From Collinsella sp. (GTDB lineage Bacteria; Actinomycetota; Coriobacteriia; Coriobacteriales; Coriobacteriaceae), in contig JAHYYL010000003.1 in NCBI GenBank assembly GCA_019424965.1, forward strand, positions 1 to 64,000: a stretch of 64,000 nucleotides of DNA. The letters run 5' to 3'. The notes beneath the pieces were generated by a model. That model was not told the origin of the DNA. It made no database searches and worked only from the letters and a program-made list of their open reading frames with translations. Numbering within the stretch: position 1 is the stretch's first letter; each line of letters starts with the position of its first letter. A program made the translations under genes and the position numbers. Below, piece by piece: positions 17,072-25,823 of this stretch.

Positions 17072-17959
17072 CTACCAGCTCAGCAACTCGTAGCCGTCCT
17101 CGGTCACCACGAGCTGTACCTCGCACTGGGCCGAATCGCTACCGTCCTTGGTGCGCACACACCAACCGTCACCCTTGCTAATCTTGATGTCAGGCGCTCC
17201 GGCGTTGACCATGGGCTCGATGGTAAAGACCATGCCCGGGGCCATGATGGTGTCCGCGTCGGGCGCCTCGGTGGTAAAGCCCACAAACGGGTCCTCGTGG
17301 AACTCCTTGCCAATGCCGTGTCCGCCGTACTCGCGCACCACGCTAAAGCCGGCGTCCTCTACCGTCTTTTGCACAGCCTCGGCCATAACAGAGAGCGGCA
17401 GCCACGGCTTGACGGCGGCCAGGCCCGCTTCCACGCTGGCGCGGGTCACGTCGACCAGGCGCTGGCGCTCGGCAGAGACCTTGCCGATGCGGAACATGCG
17501 GCTCGAATCGCTAAAGTAGCCGTCCAGAATCGTGGAGCAGTCCACGTTGATGATATCGCCCTCGTGCAGCACGTCCGTATCGCAGGGGATGCCGTGACAG
17601 ACCACATCGTTGATCGAGGTGCATACGCTCTTGGGATAGCCCTCGTAGTTGAGGTCGGCCGGCGTGCCACCGTGCTCGATGGTGTAGTCGTAGATCATCT
17701 GGTCGATCTGGTTGGTGGTCATGCCCGCGGCGATGTGCTCGCCCACGTAGTCGAGCACGCCTACGTTGATGGCGGCCGAACGCTTGATACCCTCGATGTC
17801 GGCGGGTGTCTTGTAGAGCGTGCGGGGCAGAACCTCCCAGCCCTCTTCCCACAAGCGCTCGAGGCGCTCGTCGAAGGCGCTATGGCATTTCTTGTATTTT
17901 TTGCCGCTGCCGCACCAGCAGGCGTCGTTGCGGCCGGGCACGGGTCCGTTGTCAAACAT
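17072..17959 (-). CDS. map: Type I methionine aminopeptidase with SEC-C zinc motif
   Basis: Removes the initiator methionine from nascent proteins. The 295-residue protein begins with a SEC-C metal-binding motif (Cys14, Cys16, Cys25, His26 in CWCGSGKKYKKCH), known from SecA tails and from some MetAPs, which may bring the enzyme to the ribosome. The catalytic domain carries INVDCS and DGYFSDSS (metal aspartates), GHGIGKEFHEDP (His), FTIEPMV (Glu) and SAQCE near the end (Glu). It follows a promoter region containing a long palindrome. No other copy is seen in the window. Confidence 0.94.
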   Translation of the reverse strand: MFDNGPVPGRNDACWCGSGKKYKKCHSAFDERLERLWEEGWEVLPRTLYKTPADIEGIKRSAAINVGVLDYVGEHIAAGMTTNQIDQMIYDYTIEHGGTPADLNYEGYPKSVCTSINDVVCHGIPCDTDVLHEGDIINVDCSTILDGYFSDSSRMFRIGKVSAERQRLVDVTRASVEAGLAAVKPWLPLSVMAEAVQKTVEDAGFSVVREYGGHGIGKEFHEDPFVGFTTEAPDADTIMAPGMVFTIEPMVNAGAPDIKISKGDGWCVRTKDGSDSAQCEVQLVVTEDGYELLSW

Positions 17960-18011
17960 GGCTAACTTCCTTTCATTCGCAGCTAGTATAGCCCACCCAC
18001 GCGTCCATAAA

Positions 18012-18078
18012 AGTTGCGGTGATATAGTTCCGATTTAAGCGGTTTAACAGCATAAATAGGAACTATATCACCGCAACT
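18012..18078. repeat. Palindrome upstream of map (20-bp arms)
   Basis: AGTTGCGGTGATATAGTTCC (18012-18031) is exactly complementary to 18059-18078, with a 27-base loop. It starts 53 bases upstream of the map start and ends 42 bases from the radical SAM gene stop. AT-rich loop and stem without a T tract argue against a simple terminator. Confidence 0.85.
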
Positions 18079-18119
18079 GATGGAGCGGGATGGCGGGCAC
18101 TAGCTGCTGCGTGGTTTCG

Positions 18120-18896
18120 CTAGTAGCTCACCTGGCAGGGGATGCCGAGGGCGCGCACGCGCGCGGCAATGGCGTCGAGCACCTCGGGCGCTGCCTTGGC
18201 AAGGCCAGCGACCGGTGTCTCGCGCGCCACCGTGTAGATGGTCGCCTCCTGCGGGCGAATGCGCTCAAGCGCCGCGAGCCAGGGGGCAACGTACTCCTCG
18301 CCGGTGTTGTCGATGAGCTTGCCCTGATACTTACCGGTCAAAAAGATCGTCTGGATAATAACGTGACCGTCAAAGCTTGCGAACGTCTCAATCTGGTGCT
18401 CGACGTCGTAGGGGCCAACAGGCTGGTCGAGCAGCTGGATAAACGCCGGGTCGACGGTATCGAGCTTAAGAATATTGTCGTCGACCATCATGAGCGCGTC
18501 GTGCGCCTCGGGACGGTCGGCGCGCGTGCCGTTGGAGAGCACGGCGATCTTGGAGTTTGGGGCAAGCTCGTCGCGCAGCGCGACGGCGCCGGCGATGGCC
18601 TGCGGAAACTCCGGTGCGGCGGTGGGCTCGCCGTTGCCTGCGAAGGTGATCACATCGGGGAGCTCGCCCTCGGCTGCCATCTCGCGCAGCTTTGCCTCGA
18701 GCGCGTCGAGTACCACGGCAGCGGTGTTGTACGGCTCATGGCAGGGGCGTTCGGCGTTGAGGCCGTTTTCGCAGTAAATGCAGTCGAACGTGCAGATTTT
18801 GCCGCTGGCCGGCATCATGTTGACGCCGAGCGAGAGGCCAAGGCGACGGCTGCGAACGGGCCCAAAGATGGGGCTTGCATTCAAAAACGTAGACAT
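18120..18896 (-). CDS. Radical SAM protein
   Basis: About 258 residues. The cluster motif CTFDCIYC (Cys35, Cys39, Cys42) binds a [4Fe-4S] cluster and S-adenosylmethionine; GNGEPT after it is the usual SAM-binding GGE-like motif. The N-terminus (STFLNASPIFGPVRSRRLGLSLGVN) and LSNGTRAD resemble the COG0731-type stand-alone radical SAM family whose function is unproven. An AGGAG lies 9 bases before the ATG at 18896 and only 3 before another ATG at 18902, so 18896 is preferred. The far longer upstream frame is spurious. Confidence 0.82.
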   Translation of the reverse strand: MSTFLNASPIFGPVRSRRLGLSLGVNMMPASGKICTFDCIYCENGLNAERPCHEPYNTAAVVLDALEAKLREMAAEGELPDVITFAGNGEPTAAPEFPQAIAGAVALRDELAPNSKIAVLSNGTRADRPEAHDALMMVDDNILKLDTVDPAFIQLLDQPVGPYDVEHQIETFASFDGHVIIQTIFLTGKYQGKLIDNTGEEYVAPWLAALERIRPQEATIYTVARETPVAGLAKAAPEVLDAIAARVRALGIPCQVSY

Positions 18897-19121
18897 AGGC
18901 ATATGCTCCTCAAGACAATTGTGCCTAAGCATAGCATCGGCTCCAAAGCAAGGTGTGGGCTCTTGCTTTACAAGTTTCGTTTTTTCACGTCGCTCGTTAC
19001 GCCGTGCCATGAAAAGCCTCGGGTCGGGTACAGTTAATCTGTTAACAAGGCGTAAGGCAATGCGGGTCCATCCAACCGCACTGACGTGCAACTGGATGAG
19101 CATTGATGATGGGGGCACAAC

Positions 19122-19919
19122 ATGGATTTTACGGTCGAGAATGCGGGCACCACGATTGCCTGTCGCGAATATGCCGGCCCGGATGTGTCGCCTGATACTC
19201 CTGCCTTGGTGTGCGTGCACGGCGCCTGCGTCGACGGCGTCTTCTTTGACGCCATCGCCCGCGAGCTCGCCTGTGACTACCGCGTCATTGCCTACGATCG
19301 CCGCGGTTGCGGCGAGAGCGGCGACGCTGCAGACGGACGCTACGACCTCGCCGCCCAGGCCGCCGACCTGCAGGCCGTTATTGAGCATATCGGCGCTCCG
19401 GCAAACGTGCTCGCGCACAGTGCCGGTACGCTGGTGACCCTGGAGCTTCTCCGTGCAAACCCCGCCATAATCTCGCGTGCGATTCTGCATGAACCCGCCG
19501 TGACGGATGATGGTGCCGGCCTGGGCGCGGCCCCAGTTTTGCTCGAGATGATCGCCGCGGGAAAGGTCTCCAGGGCATTACGGGCCTTCCTGGGCGCCAT
19601 CGGCGATTCGGACCCTGAGGCCCCCAAGTTAACCGAGGCAGAAGCCAGGCATGCCCTGCGCAATGGCCGCAGTTTCATGGCAAACGAATACGGGATTACT
19701 ATGACCTGCGTTCCCGATTGGGATAGCGTTCGTGCGTCGAAAACGGTGGCCGCCGTGCTCCTGGGCGAGCTCTCGATTGGCACGCCTCGCGAGGCGGGCA
19801 CAAGGGTGGCGGCTGAGCTTTTGGACTGTCCACTCGTAATGGTTCCCGGCGCGCACAACGGCCTGCGCGATCGCCCGGGAGCGGCTGCCCAGACTGTCCT
19901 TGGCATCCTGGGGCTCTAA
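19122..19919 (+). CDS. Alpha/beta hydrolase
   Basis: 265-residue serine hydrolase of the alpha/beta fold. Seen are the oxyanion loop VHGACVDG (32-39), DRRGCGESG (typical after strand 4), the nucleophile elbow AHSAG (Ser100) and a C-terminal PGAHNGL with the catalytic His about 245. The lid region (about 140-200) is variable and does not identify the substrate. No signal peptide, so a cytoplasmic esterase or lipase-like enzyme is likely. The ATG follows GGGGGCACAAC; it is a single gene divergent from the radical SAM gene. Confidence 0.85.
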   Translation: MDFTVENAGTTIACREYAGPDVSPDTPALVCVHGACVDGVFFDAIARELACDYRVIAYDRRGCGESGDAADGRYDLAAQAADLQAVIEHIGAPANVLAHSAGTLVTLELLRANPAIISRAILHEPAVTDDGAGLGAAPVLLEMIAAGKVSRALRAFLGAIGDSDPEAPKLTEAEARHALRNGRSFMANEYGITMTCVPDWDSVRASKTVAAVLLGELSIGTPREAGTRVAAELLDCPLVMVPGAHNGLRDRPGAAAQTVLGILGL

Positions 19920-20130
19920 CACCCGCAATAGCCAAAGCAGACTTCACCCGCAAACGTTTCGGCCTTGTTAACAAATATGCTTAAAACCTCACGTCTGCGG
20001 CTTCAATCGCGCCGTCTGCCAACTCATAAAAATGTAACAGCATTCACGTGCTTACCTGCATCGGCAAGGTGTTACCCTTGTAGGATTTGGAACCCACCGC
20101 TACCATGCGAAGCTATCGAAAGGGCCCCAT

Positions 20131-22011
20131 ATGCTCAATAATCACGAGGTCAATCTAACCGACGAGGAGGCTGCCACCGAGGTCGCCCGTGTCGCGAAGA
20201 CCTACCCCGTGGTACGTTTGCTGTCGGCCGATCAGATTAAGAGCGAGCCTAACTGCCTGCTCGCCGGTGATCGCTGCCCTTGTTTGCGCCAGGCAAGTCT
20301 TGAGGCCTTGACAGATTCCGATGAGGTGTCGGAGCAACTGCTCAACGATGGCGTTGAGTACCGCGCCCATCTGCGCCCTCTGAAGGTCGAGGGCGAGCCT
20401 CATGTCCTGCTGATGGTGCGTCCGATCGATGGGCAAGAGGCTGCAAAAGAGGACCTTGTCTACACCGACGTGCTGACGAGCGTGCACAATCGCCGATATT
20501 ACGAGGAAAAGCTCCGTAGTGCCCGCATGAATGCCGGCGTTGCGATGATCGACCTTGATGATTTTAAGGTCTTCAACGATACGTGTGGCCGTCATGCCGG
20601 CGACCTTGCGCTCGGTGCCGTGGCGACAGCCATGCGCAGCGGAATCCGTTCGACTGACGAGCTTGTGCGCTATGGCTGCGACAAGTTTGTGGTTGTCATG
20701 CCCAATATTCCCTCCGATGACTTCACCCGTCGCCTGCATCAGGTGTCCGATGCCGTTCGTTCCACGATTATTCCGGGCCATGAGTACGTGAGCTTGACGG
20801 CATGTGTTGGTGGCGTTCGCATTCATGGCGAGACGGTCGATGAGGGCGTTGGCCGCGCTGTCCAGTTACTGAGCCGCGCTAAGGCAAAAGCCGGTACGGT
20901 CGTGACCGATGCCGATTCCATCGAGGCCTTCCAAAGCGAAAAGCCTTTGGTACTTATTGTCGATGACTCCGAGATGAACCGAGTCATTCTCAGCGAGATG
21001 CTCAAGGACGAGTATTGCATCCTCGAGGCCGACAACGGTCGTACGGCGCTCGACATGGTCGACCGCTATGGTGATGAGTTGTCGCTCGTGCTGCTGGATA
21101 TTGTCATGCCGGGCATAAGCGGCTTTGAGGTGCTGGCCGGTCTGTCGCGCCGATCGGTTAGTGACAATCTGCCTGTCATCATGATTTCGAGCGAAGATTC
21201 CGATGATATGGTTCTGCGCGCGTACGAGCTGGGCGCCTCGGACTATATCAACCGCCCGTTTGACTCCCGTGTCGTGCGCCGCCGTGTAAGCAACACCATC
21301 CGCCTATACGCCAAACAGCGCCGTCTGACGAGCCTGCTGTCCCAGCAGTACAACGAGCGTGTCAAGAACAGTCGCATGCTCATCGACATCATGGCTGGCG
21401 TCATGGAGCTTCGCAACGGCGAGAGCGGCAGGCACGTTACGAACATCGAAAAGCTGACCGAGCTGCTGCTTGGCTGTCTGGTCCAGCGTAGCGACACCAT
21501 TTCCCTTGACAATGAGGAGCGCTCCACGATTGCCCTGGCTTCGGCGCTGCACGATATCGGCAAGATGTCGATTGACGATGCGATTCTCAACAAACCCGGG
21601 CGCCTTACGTCCGAGGAGTTCGAGATTATGAAGACGCATACCACGATCGGCGCCGACATGCTGCTTGAGCTGGGTAGCCATCACGCCGGCAATGCGCTTA
21701 TGGAATATGCGTACCAGATTGCGCGTTGGCATCACGAGCGCTGGGACGGCAAGGGTTATCCCGATGGCCTTAAGGGCGACGAAATTCCCATTGCCGCACA
21801 GGTGGTTTCGGTGGCCGACATGTACGATGCTCTGACGAGCGTGCGCGTGTACAAGGACGCCATCCCGCACGAGGAGGCTATCCAGATGATCCTGGACGGT
21901 AAGTGCGGCACCTTTAACCCGCTGCTGCTCGATTGTCTGCTTGAGGTGCAAGACCAAATTGCCGAGACGTTGGCACGCCCCGCCGACGTTGTTGCGTTTC
22001 CCACGATTTAG
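20131..22011 (+). CDS. GGDEF(degenerate)-REC-HD-GYP signalling protein
   Basis: 626 residues with no membrane segment. After a ~105-residue N-terminal region comes a GGDEF-like domain (about 108-265) with the substrate-side FDLDDFKxFND-type block (IDLDDFKVFND) but a signature GCDKF (182-186) in place of GGDEF, so cyclase activity is doubtful. A receiver domain follows (about 272-390; acceptor Asp323 in LLDIVMPG). The C-terminal HD-GYP domain (about 410-610) has HDIGK (474-478) and GKGYPDG, as in c-di-GMP phosphodiesterases. The next gene encodes an Hpt protein that could phosphorylate the receiver. A turnover role for c-di-GMP is inferred, not shown. Confidence 0.88.
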   Translation: MLNNHEVNLTDEEAATEVARVAKTYPVVRLLSADQIKSEPNCLLAGDRCPCLRQASLEALTDSDEVSEQLLNDGVEYRAHLRPLKVEGEPHVLLMVRPIDGQEAAKEDLVYTDVLTSVHNRRYYEEKLRSARMNAGVAMIDLDDFKVFNDTCGRHAGDLALGAVATAMRSGIRSTDELVRYGCDKFVVVMPNIPSDDFTRRLHQVSDAVRSTIIPGHEYVSLTACVGGVRIHGETVDEGVGRAVQLLSRAKAKAGTVVTDADSIEAFQSEKPLVLIVDDSEMNRVILSEMLKDEYCILEADNGRTALDMVDRYGDELSLVLLDIVMPGISGFEVLAGLSRRSVSDNLPVIMISSEDSDDMVLRAYELGASDYINRPFDSRVVRRRVSNTIRLYAKQRRLTSLLSQQYNERVKNSRMLIDIMAGVMELRNGESGRHVTNIEKLTELLLGCLVQRSDTISLDNEERSTIALASALHDIGKMSIDDAILNKPGRLTSEEFEIMKTHTTIGADMLLELGSHHAGNALMEYAYQIARWHHERWDGKGYPDGLKGDEIPIAAQVVSVADMYDALTSVRVYKDAIPHEEAIQMILDGKCGTFNPLLLDCLLEVQDQIAETLARPADVVAFPTI

Positions 22012-22035
22012 TTTGACCAAAGGAGTTTTTAATCC

Positions 22036-22392
22036 ATGATTTCCATGCGTGAGGCGTATGAGAAGATCGGCGCCAATTATGATGACGCGTGCGCTCGGCT
22101 GATGGGCGAGGAAATGCTCGCCCGCTTTGCCCTCAAGTTTTTGGATGACGAGAGCATGGACAAGCTGGAGGCCGCCATGGCGGCGGGAGACGCCGAAGGT
22201 GCGTTTATGGCAGCGCACACGCTCAAGGGCGTGAGCCAGAACCTGGGATTCGATAATCTGTACGAGCCGGCGGTCGTGGTGACCGAGGCGCTGCGCGGCG
22301 CCGATGCCGTTGACGGCGCTCGCGAGGGGATGCATGCGCTGCAGCAGCAATATGCGGCTACGATGTCGGCCCTGCGCGAGACGGCCGAATAA
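22036..22392 (+). CDS. Hpt-domain phosphotransfer protein
   Basis: 118-residue histidine phosphotransfer protein, all helical. The conserved phospho-accepting site is His61 in AAHTLKGVSQNLGF, exactly the Hpt consensus. It starts 24 bases after the GGDEF-REC-HD-GYP stop with AAAGGAG upstream, so the pair is an operon. No histidine kinase is encoded next to it, so the donor must lie elsewhere. Confidence 0.9.
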   Translation: MISMREAYEKIGANYDDACARLMGEEMLARFALKFLDDESMDKLEAAMAAGDAEGAFMAAHTLKGVSQNLGFDNLYEPAVVVTEALRGADAVDGAREGMHALQQQYAATMSALRETAE

Positions 22393-22435
22393 GAGCTTGC
22401 GAGCCTTGGGCTGCGCGCCTGTCGCGTATAGGCAA

Positions 22436-22476
22436 AAGGGCGCCACGTCGGACCATGTGGCCGGCGGGGCGCCCTT
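22436..22476 (+). terminator. Terminator of the HD-GYP/Hpt operon
   Basis: AAGGGCGCC and GGCGCCCTT pair around a 23-base loop, 44 bases past the Hpt stop; convergent with the next gene, so may act both ways. Confidence 0.6.
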
Positions 22477-22497
22477 ATCTGTTATGCGGTTCGCGAA

Positions 22498-23307
22498 CTA
22501 GCGGGTCTGCTTTACCTTGGCCGCCGCCTCGACAAACGACTTCCACAGGTTAAAGTCGGTCTCGAGCGTCTGCCAGGTGTACTCGGGATGCCATTGCACA
22601 CCCAGACAGAACGGCTGGCCTTCGACTTCGATGCACTCGGGAACGCCGTCGGTTGCCTTGGCGACCAAGCGCGTGCTCTTACCCAGACGATCGACGCAGC
22701 AGTGATGTGCGGAGTTGGTCTGGATCAGCCTGTGCCCGCCAACCGCGCGCTCCAGCAGCGAGCCCGGCACGACCTCGACAGGATGCACAGGGTCGTTGAG
22801 CACGTGGGTATGGCGCCACTGCGTGCGGCCCTCGCGCGCGCCCAGGCTCGGCACGTCCATGCACAGGGTGCCGCCGGTGGCGACGTTGAGCAGTTGCGTG
22901 CCGCGGCAGGTGGTAAAGAGCGGCTTTTTGGCACGGAGCACCTCGCTGACCAGCTTAAACTCAAAACTATCGCGGATCTCGCAGCAGAGGGTGGGGTCGT
23001 AGGGTCGATCATCGCCCCAACGTTTGGGATTGACATCGGGGCCGCCGGGAATGGCGATGCCGTCGGCGATATCGACGTAATGACGGATGACCTCAATGTC
23101 CTCGGTGATGGACATCTGCAGCGGCAGACCGCCGGCGGCAAGAATGGCGTCGACAAATACGCTCGCAATCTCCTCGTTGGGGGAGAGCGTCTCGCTCAAA
23201 TAGGGCTTCGCTTCTTCCCAGCGTGGTGCTACCAGGATAAGCGGGCGGTCAGCGGGATCGACGTCGACGTGCGGAGTGTAGGACGATGAGGTGCGGGTTC
23301 CGATCAT
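22498..23307 (-). CDS. Class I glutamine amidotransferase-like hydrolase (peptidase C26)
   Basis: 269 residues of the gamma-glutamyl-GABA hydrolase-like family (PuuD type). The nucleophile is Cys134 in TTCRGTQLLNV; the catalytic His and Glu lie in GVQWHPEYT near residue 243. GGPDVNP at about 88-94 forms the oxyanion strand. Physiological substrates could be gamma-glutamyl amides; the sequence does not tell. It is next to the amino-acid ABC importer genes, which may fit amino-acid salvage. Confidence 0.85.
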   Translation of the reverse strand: MIGTRTSSSYTPHVDVDPADRPLILVAPRWEEAKPYLSETLSPNEEIASVFVDAILAAGGLPLQMSITEDIEVIRHYVDIADGIAIPGGPDVNPKRWGDDRPYDPTLCCEIRDSFEFKLVSEVLRAKKPLFTTCRGTQLLNVATGGTLCMDVPSLGAREGRTQWRHTHVLNDPVHPVEVVPGSLLERAVGGHRLIQTNSAHHCCVDRLGKSTRLVAKATDGVPECIEVEGQPFCLGVQWHPEYTWQTLETDFNLWKSFVEAAAKVKQTR

Positions 23308-23394
23308 GGGTGCGGCTTTCGAATCCGGGTGGACATGGCACAGGGGTGGCGCGGGACAAACGTTACTGATGAATTTGCCCGCGTGGCAATTGGG

Positions 23395-24159
23395 CTAGTG
23401 GCCCTTAATGGAGTTGAGGAAGTCCTGGGCGCGCTTGGTCTTGGGGTGGTCGAAGAACTCGTCGGGTGTGCCGGTTTCCACGATCTGGCCGTCGGCCATA
23501 AACACGACGCGGTCGGCCACGCGGCGGGCGAAGTTCATCTCGTGCGTGATGACGATCATCGTCATGCCCTGCTGGGCCAGACGGACCATGACCTCGAGCA
23601 CCTCGTTGATCATTTCGGGGTCAAGGGCGCTCGTGGGCTCGTCAAAAAGCATGGCCTTGGGTTGCATGGCAAGCGAACGTGCGATGGCTACACGCTGTTG
23701 CTGGCCGCCCGAGAGCTGTGCGGGCACCTTATCGGCCTGCTCGGCAACGCCCACGCGGCCCAGCAGGTCCATGGCGCGCTCACGAGCTTCCTCCTTGGAG
23801 ACGCCCAGCACATCGACCGGTCCCAGCATGACGTTCTGCAGTACGGTCATATGTGCAAACAGGTTGAACTGCTGAAATACCATGCCCAACTCGGCACGCA
23901 TGCGGGCAAGATCCTTGCCTTCCTGTGGCAGGGGCTCGCCCTCGATGAGGATCTCGCCTGAGTCGATGGTTTCCAGGCGATTGATGGTTCGGCACATGGT
24001 CGACTTGCCCGAGCCCGAGGGTCCGATCACAACGACGACCTCGCCGCGGTCGACCGAGAGATTGATGTCGTTGAGAACGTGCAGATCGCCGTAGTGCTTA
24101 TCGACGTGCCTGAGCTCGATCAGCGGCTGATTGCCGGTGGAAGAGGTGCTCTGTGCCAT
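23395..24159 (-). CDS. Polar amino-acid ABC transporter ATP-binding protein
   Basis: 254-residue ATPase energising the two permeases upstream. Motifs are Walker [10 protein letters not shown], signature [14 protein letters not shown], Walker [14 protein letters not shown], and the [13 protein letters not shown]-loop of the GlnQ/HisP (PAAT) family. It is the last gene of the SBP-permease-permease-ATPase operon (minus strand), separated from the second permease by 36 bases. Confidence 0.93.
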   Translation of the reverse strand: MAQSTSSTGNQPLIELRHVDKHYGDLHVLNDINLSVDRGEVVVVIGPSGSGKSTMCRTINRLETIDSGEILIEGEPLPQEGKDLARMRAELGMVFQQFNLFAHMTVLQNVMLGPVDVLGVSKEEARERAMDLLGRVGVAEQADKVPAQLSGGQQQRVAIARSLAMQPKAMLFDEPTSALDPEMINEVLEVMVRLAQQGMTMIVITHEMNFARRVADRVVFMADGQIVETGTPDEFFDHPKTKRAQDFLNSIKGH

Positions 24160-24195
24160 GGTGCTCGGCTCCTTATGACTCGAAATGGTAAAGCG

Positions 24196-25029
24196 TTAGC
24201 GGATGATGGTCGCGCCGGTCTTGTGCGAAACATAGACAGCGGCCTTGTTGATCGCGACGTTGATGAGGATGTAGATGACCGCGATAACCAGGTAGACCGA
24301 CACGAGGGCGTCGTAGTTGGTAATGAGCACGCGGGCGTTTTGCATGAGGTCGGGGTAGCTCACCACGTAGGCCACGGTGGTGTCTTTGACTACGACCACG
24401 AGCTGCGAAATCAACGACGGAATGATAAACCGGATAGCCTGCGGCAACACGATTTTAAAGGTGATTTTAGCTTTGGAGAGACCGAGTGCCTGAGCGGCCT
24501 CGACCTGGCCGCGCGGCACGGCGTTGACGCCGGCACGGAAGATCTCGGCAAGTACGCCAGCTGCAGCGAGCGCGACGGGAAGCGTGAGCATCCAAAACGA
24601 CGGCAGCGCGATCTTGTACTGGGGCAGCACCAAAAAGAAGAAGTAGATGAACAACAGGCTCGGTACGCCGCGGAAGAAATCGGTGAGCACGCGGCAGACC
24701 AGCTGCAGCGGCTTAATGTCGCTGGTACGGCCGAGCATAAGGGCTAAGCCCAGCACCAGCGCGATGGCGCCAGCGGTGAGTGCGACTTTAACGGTGCCCT
24801 CAAAGCCGGCAAGCAGGAACTTCCAGGTGGTGAGGTGCGTAAAGAAAAACCAATAGTGAACCGAAAGCTGGCCGGTCACATAAAAGCGCTGCAACACGAG
24901 GGCGACGAGCACGGCGACGGCAACAAGCGAGATGGCGGTGCCGATGCGAATCTTGGCGCGCATCTTGGGGCCGGGAGCCTCGTAGAGCGCATCGCGCATG
25001 GTGAGCGCGGAGGTGGAGTGCTTGCTCAT
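24196..25029 (-). CDS. Amino-acid ABC transporter permease (second)
   Basis: 277 residues. An N-terminal hydrophobic segment (about 30-48), the PAAT permease core with five or so helices, and the EAA-type loop (GLSKAKITFKIVLPQAIRFIIPSLISQ) that contacts the ATPase. It overlaps the preceding permease by 4 bases (ATGA-type overlap), indicating translational coupling, and would form a heterodimer with it. Confidence 0.92.
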   Translation of the reverse strand: MSKHSTSALTMRDALYEAPGPKMRAKIRIGTAISLVAVAVLVALVLQRFYVTGQLSVHYWFFFTHLTTWKFLLAGFEGTVKVALTAGAIALVLGLALMLGRTSDIKPLQLVCRVLTDFFRGVPSLLFIYFFFLVLPQYKIALPSFWMLTLPVALAAAGVLAEIFRAGVNAVPRGQVEAAQALGLSKAKITFKIVLPQAIRFIIPSLISQLVVVVKDTTVAYVVSYPDLMQNARVLITNYDALVSVYLVIAVIYILINVAINKAAVYVSHKTGATIIR

Positions 25030-25685
25030 CGGAGGATCCTCACCTTCTTATCGATGTAGTTGCCAATGTGGCTCACCACAAAGGCCGTGCCCAGGTAGCC
25101 GAGCGCCGAGATAAAGAACGCGGCGACGCCGCCGAGCGAGCGCGTGTTGATGTAGCTCACCACGCCGGTGAGCTCCTGCGGTTGCAACGGCACCTGACTG
25201 CCGAGCGCGGTGGTGAGCATGACGGCGATAAGGAGGTTGGTCATGGGCAACACGCTCGAGCGCAGCGCCTGCGGAATCACGATCTTGGCGAGGATACGGC
25301 TGAAGCTCATGCCGAGCGAACGTGCGGCTTCGACCTGACCGACGCCGACGGTGTTGATGCCGCTCATAAAGTTCTCGGAGCCAAAGGCCGAGCCCAAAAG
25401 AACCGTGGCGACGATAACGCAGGTGCGGTAGGGTAGGACGACCTTGAGCGGCGGCAGCGCATAGACGACGATGATGAGCAGTGCGATGCCGGGGATGTTA
25501 CGGAAGACCTGGACATACAGGTCGCCAAAGACGCGCAGCGGCTTGAGCGGCGACACGCGCATCACGGTGACGGCGACGGCCAGCACCATGGCGATGGCAA
25601 ACGACTCAAGCGTCATGCCCCAGGTTGCTAGCAGCGCGTCGATATAGTTCTGGCCATAGAGCGACCAGAGCTCGGAGAGACTCAT
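25026..25685 (-). CDS. Amino-acid ABC transporter permease (first)
   Basis: 219 residues, a His/Glu/Gln/Arg/opine-type membrane protein (TIGR01726 family). It contains AARSLGMSFSRILAKIVIPQALRSSVLPM, the EAA loop. Three to five transmembrane helices are apparent. It lies in the order binding protein, this gene, second permease, ATPase, as in gluBCDA of Corynebacterium. Confidence 0.92.
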   Translation of the reverse strand: MSLSELWSLYGQNYIDALLATWGMTLESFAIAMVLAVAVTVMRVSPLKPLRVFGDLYVQVFRNIPGIALLIIVVYALPPLKVVLPYRTCVIVATVLLGSAFGSENFMSGINTVGVGQVEAARSLGMSFSRILAKIVIPQALRSSVLPMTNLLIAVMLTTALGSQVPLQPQELTGVVSYINTRSLGGVAAFFISALGYLGTAFVVSHIGNYIDKKVRILR

Positions 25686-25709
25686 GCGGACCTCCCGCCG
25701 ATAAGGAAA

Positions 25710-25735
25710 GGGGCTCCCGTGTGTACGGAAGCCCC
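25710..25735 (-). terminator. Intra-operon hairpin after the binding-protein gene
   Basis: GGGGCT..CCGT and ACGG..AGCCCC form a stem (one bulge/mismatch) between the binding-protein stop and the first permease. Such hairpins usually protect the binding-protein mRNA and lower expression of the downstream genes. Confidence 0.6.
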
Positions 25736-25823
25736 GACAACTCAGTGAGGAAACAGTTTACCGCAATAAAGCGCATCATGCGTTTCCGTATGGTTTCGCA
25801 GCGGCCGTTACCAGGCTCGCTGC

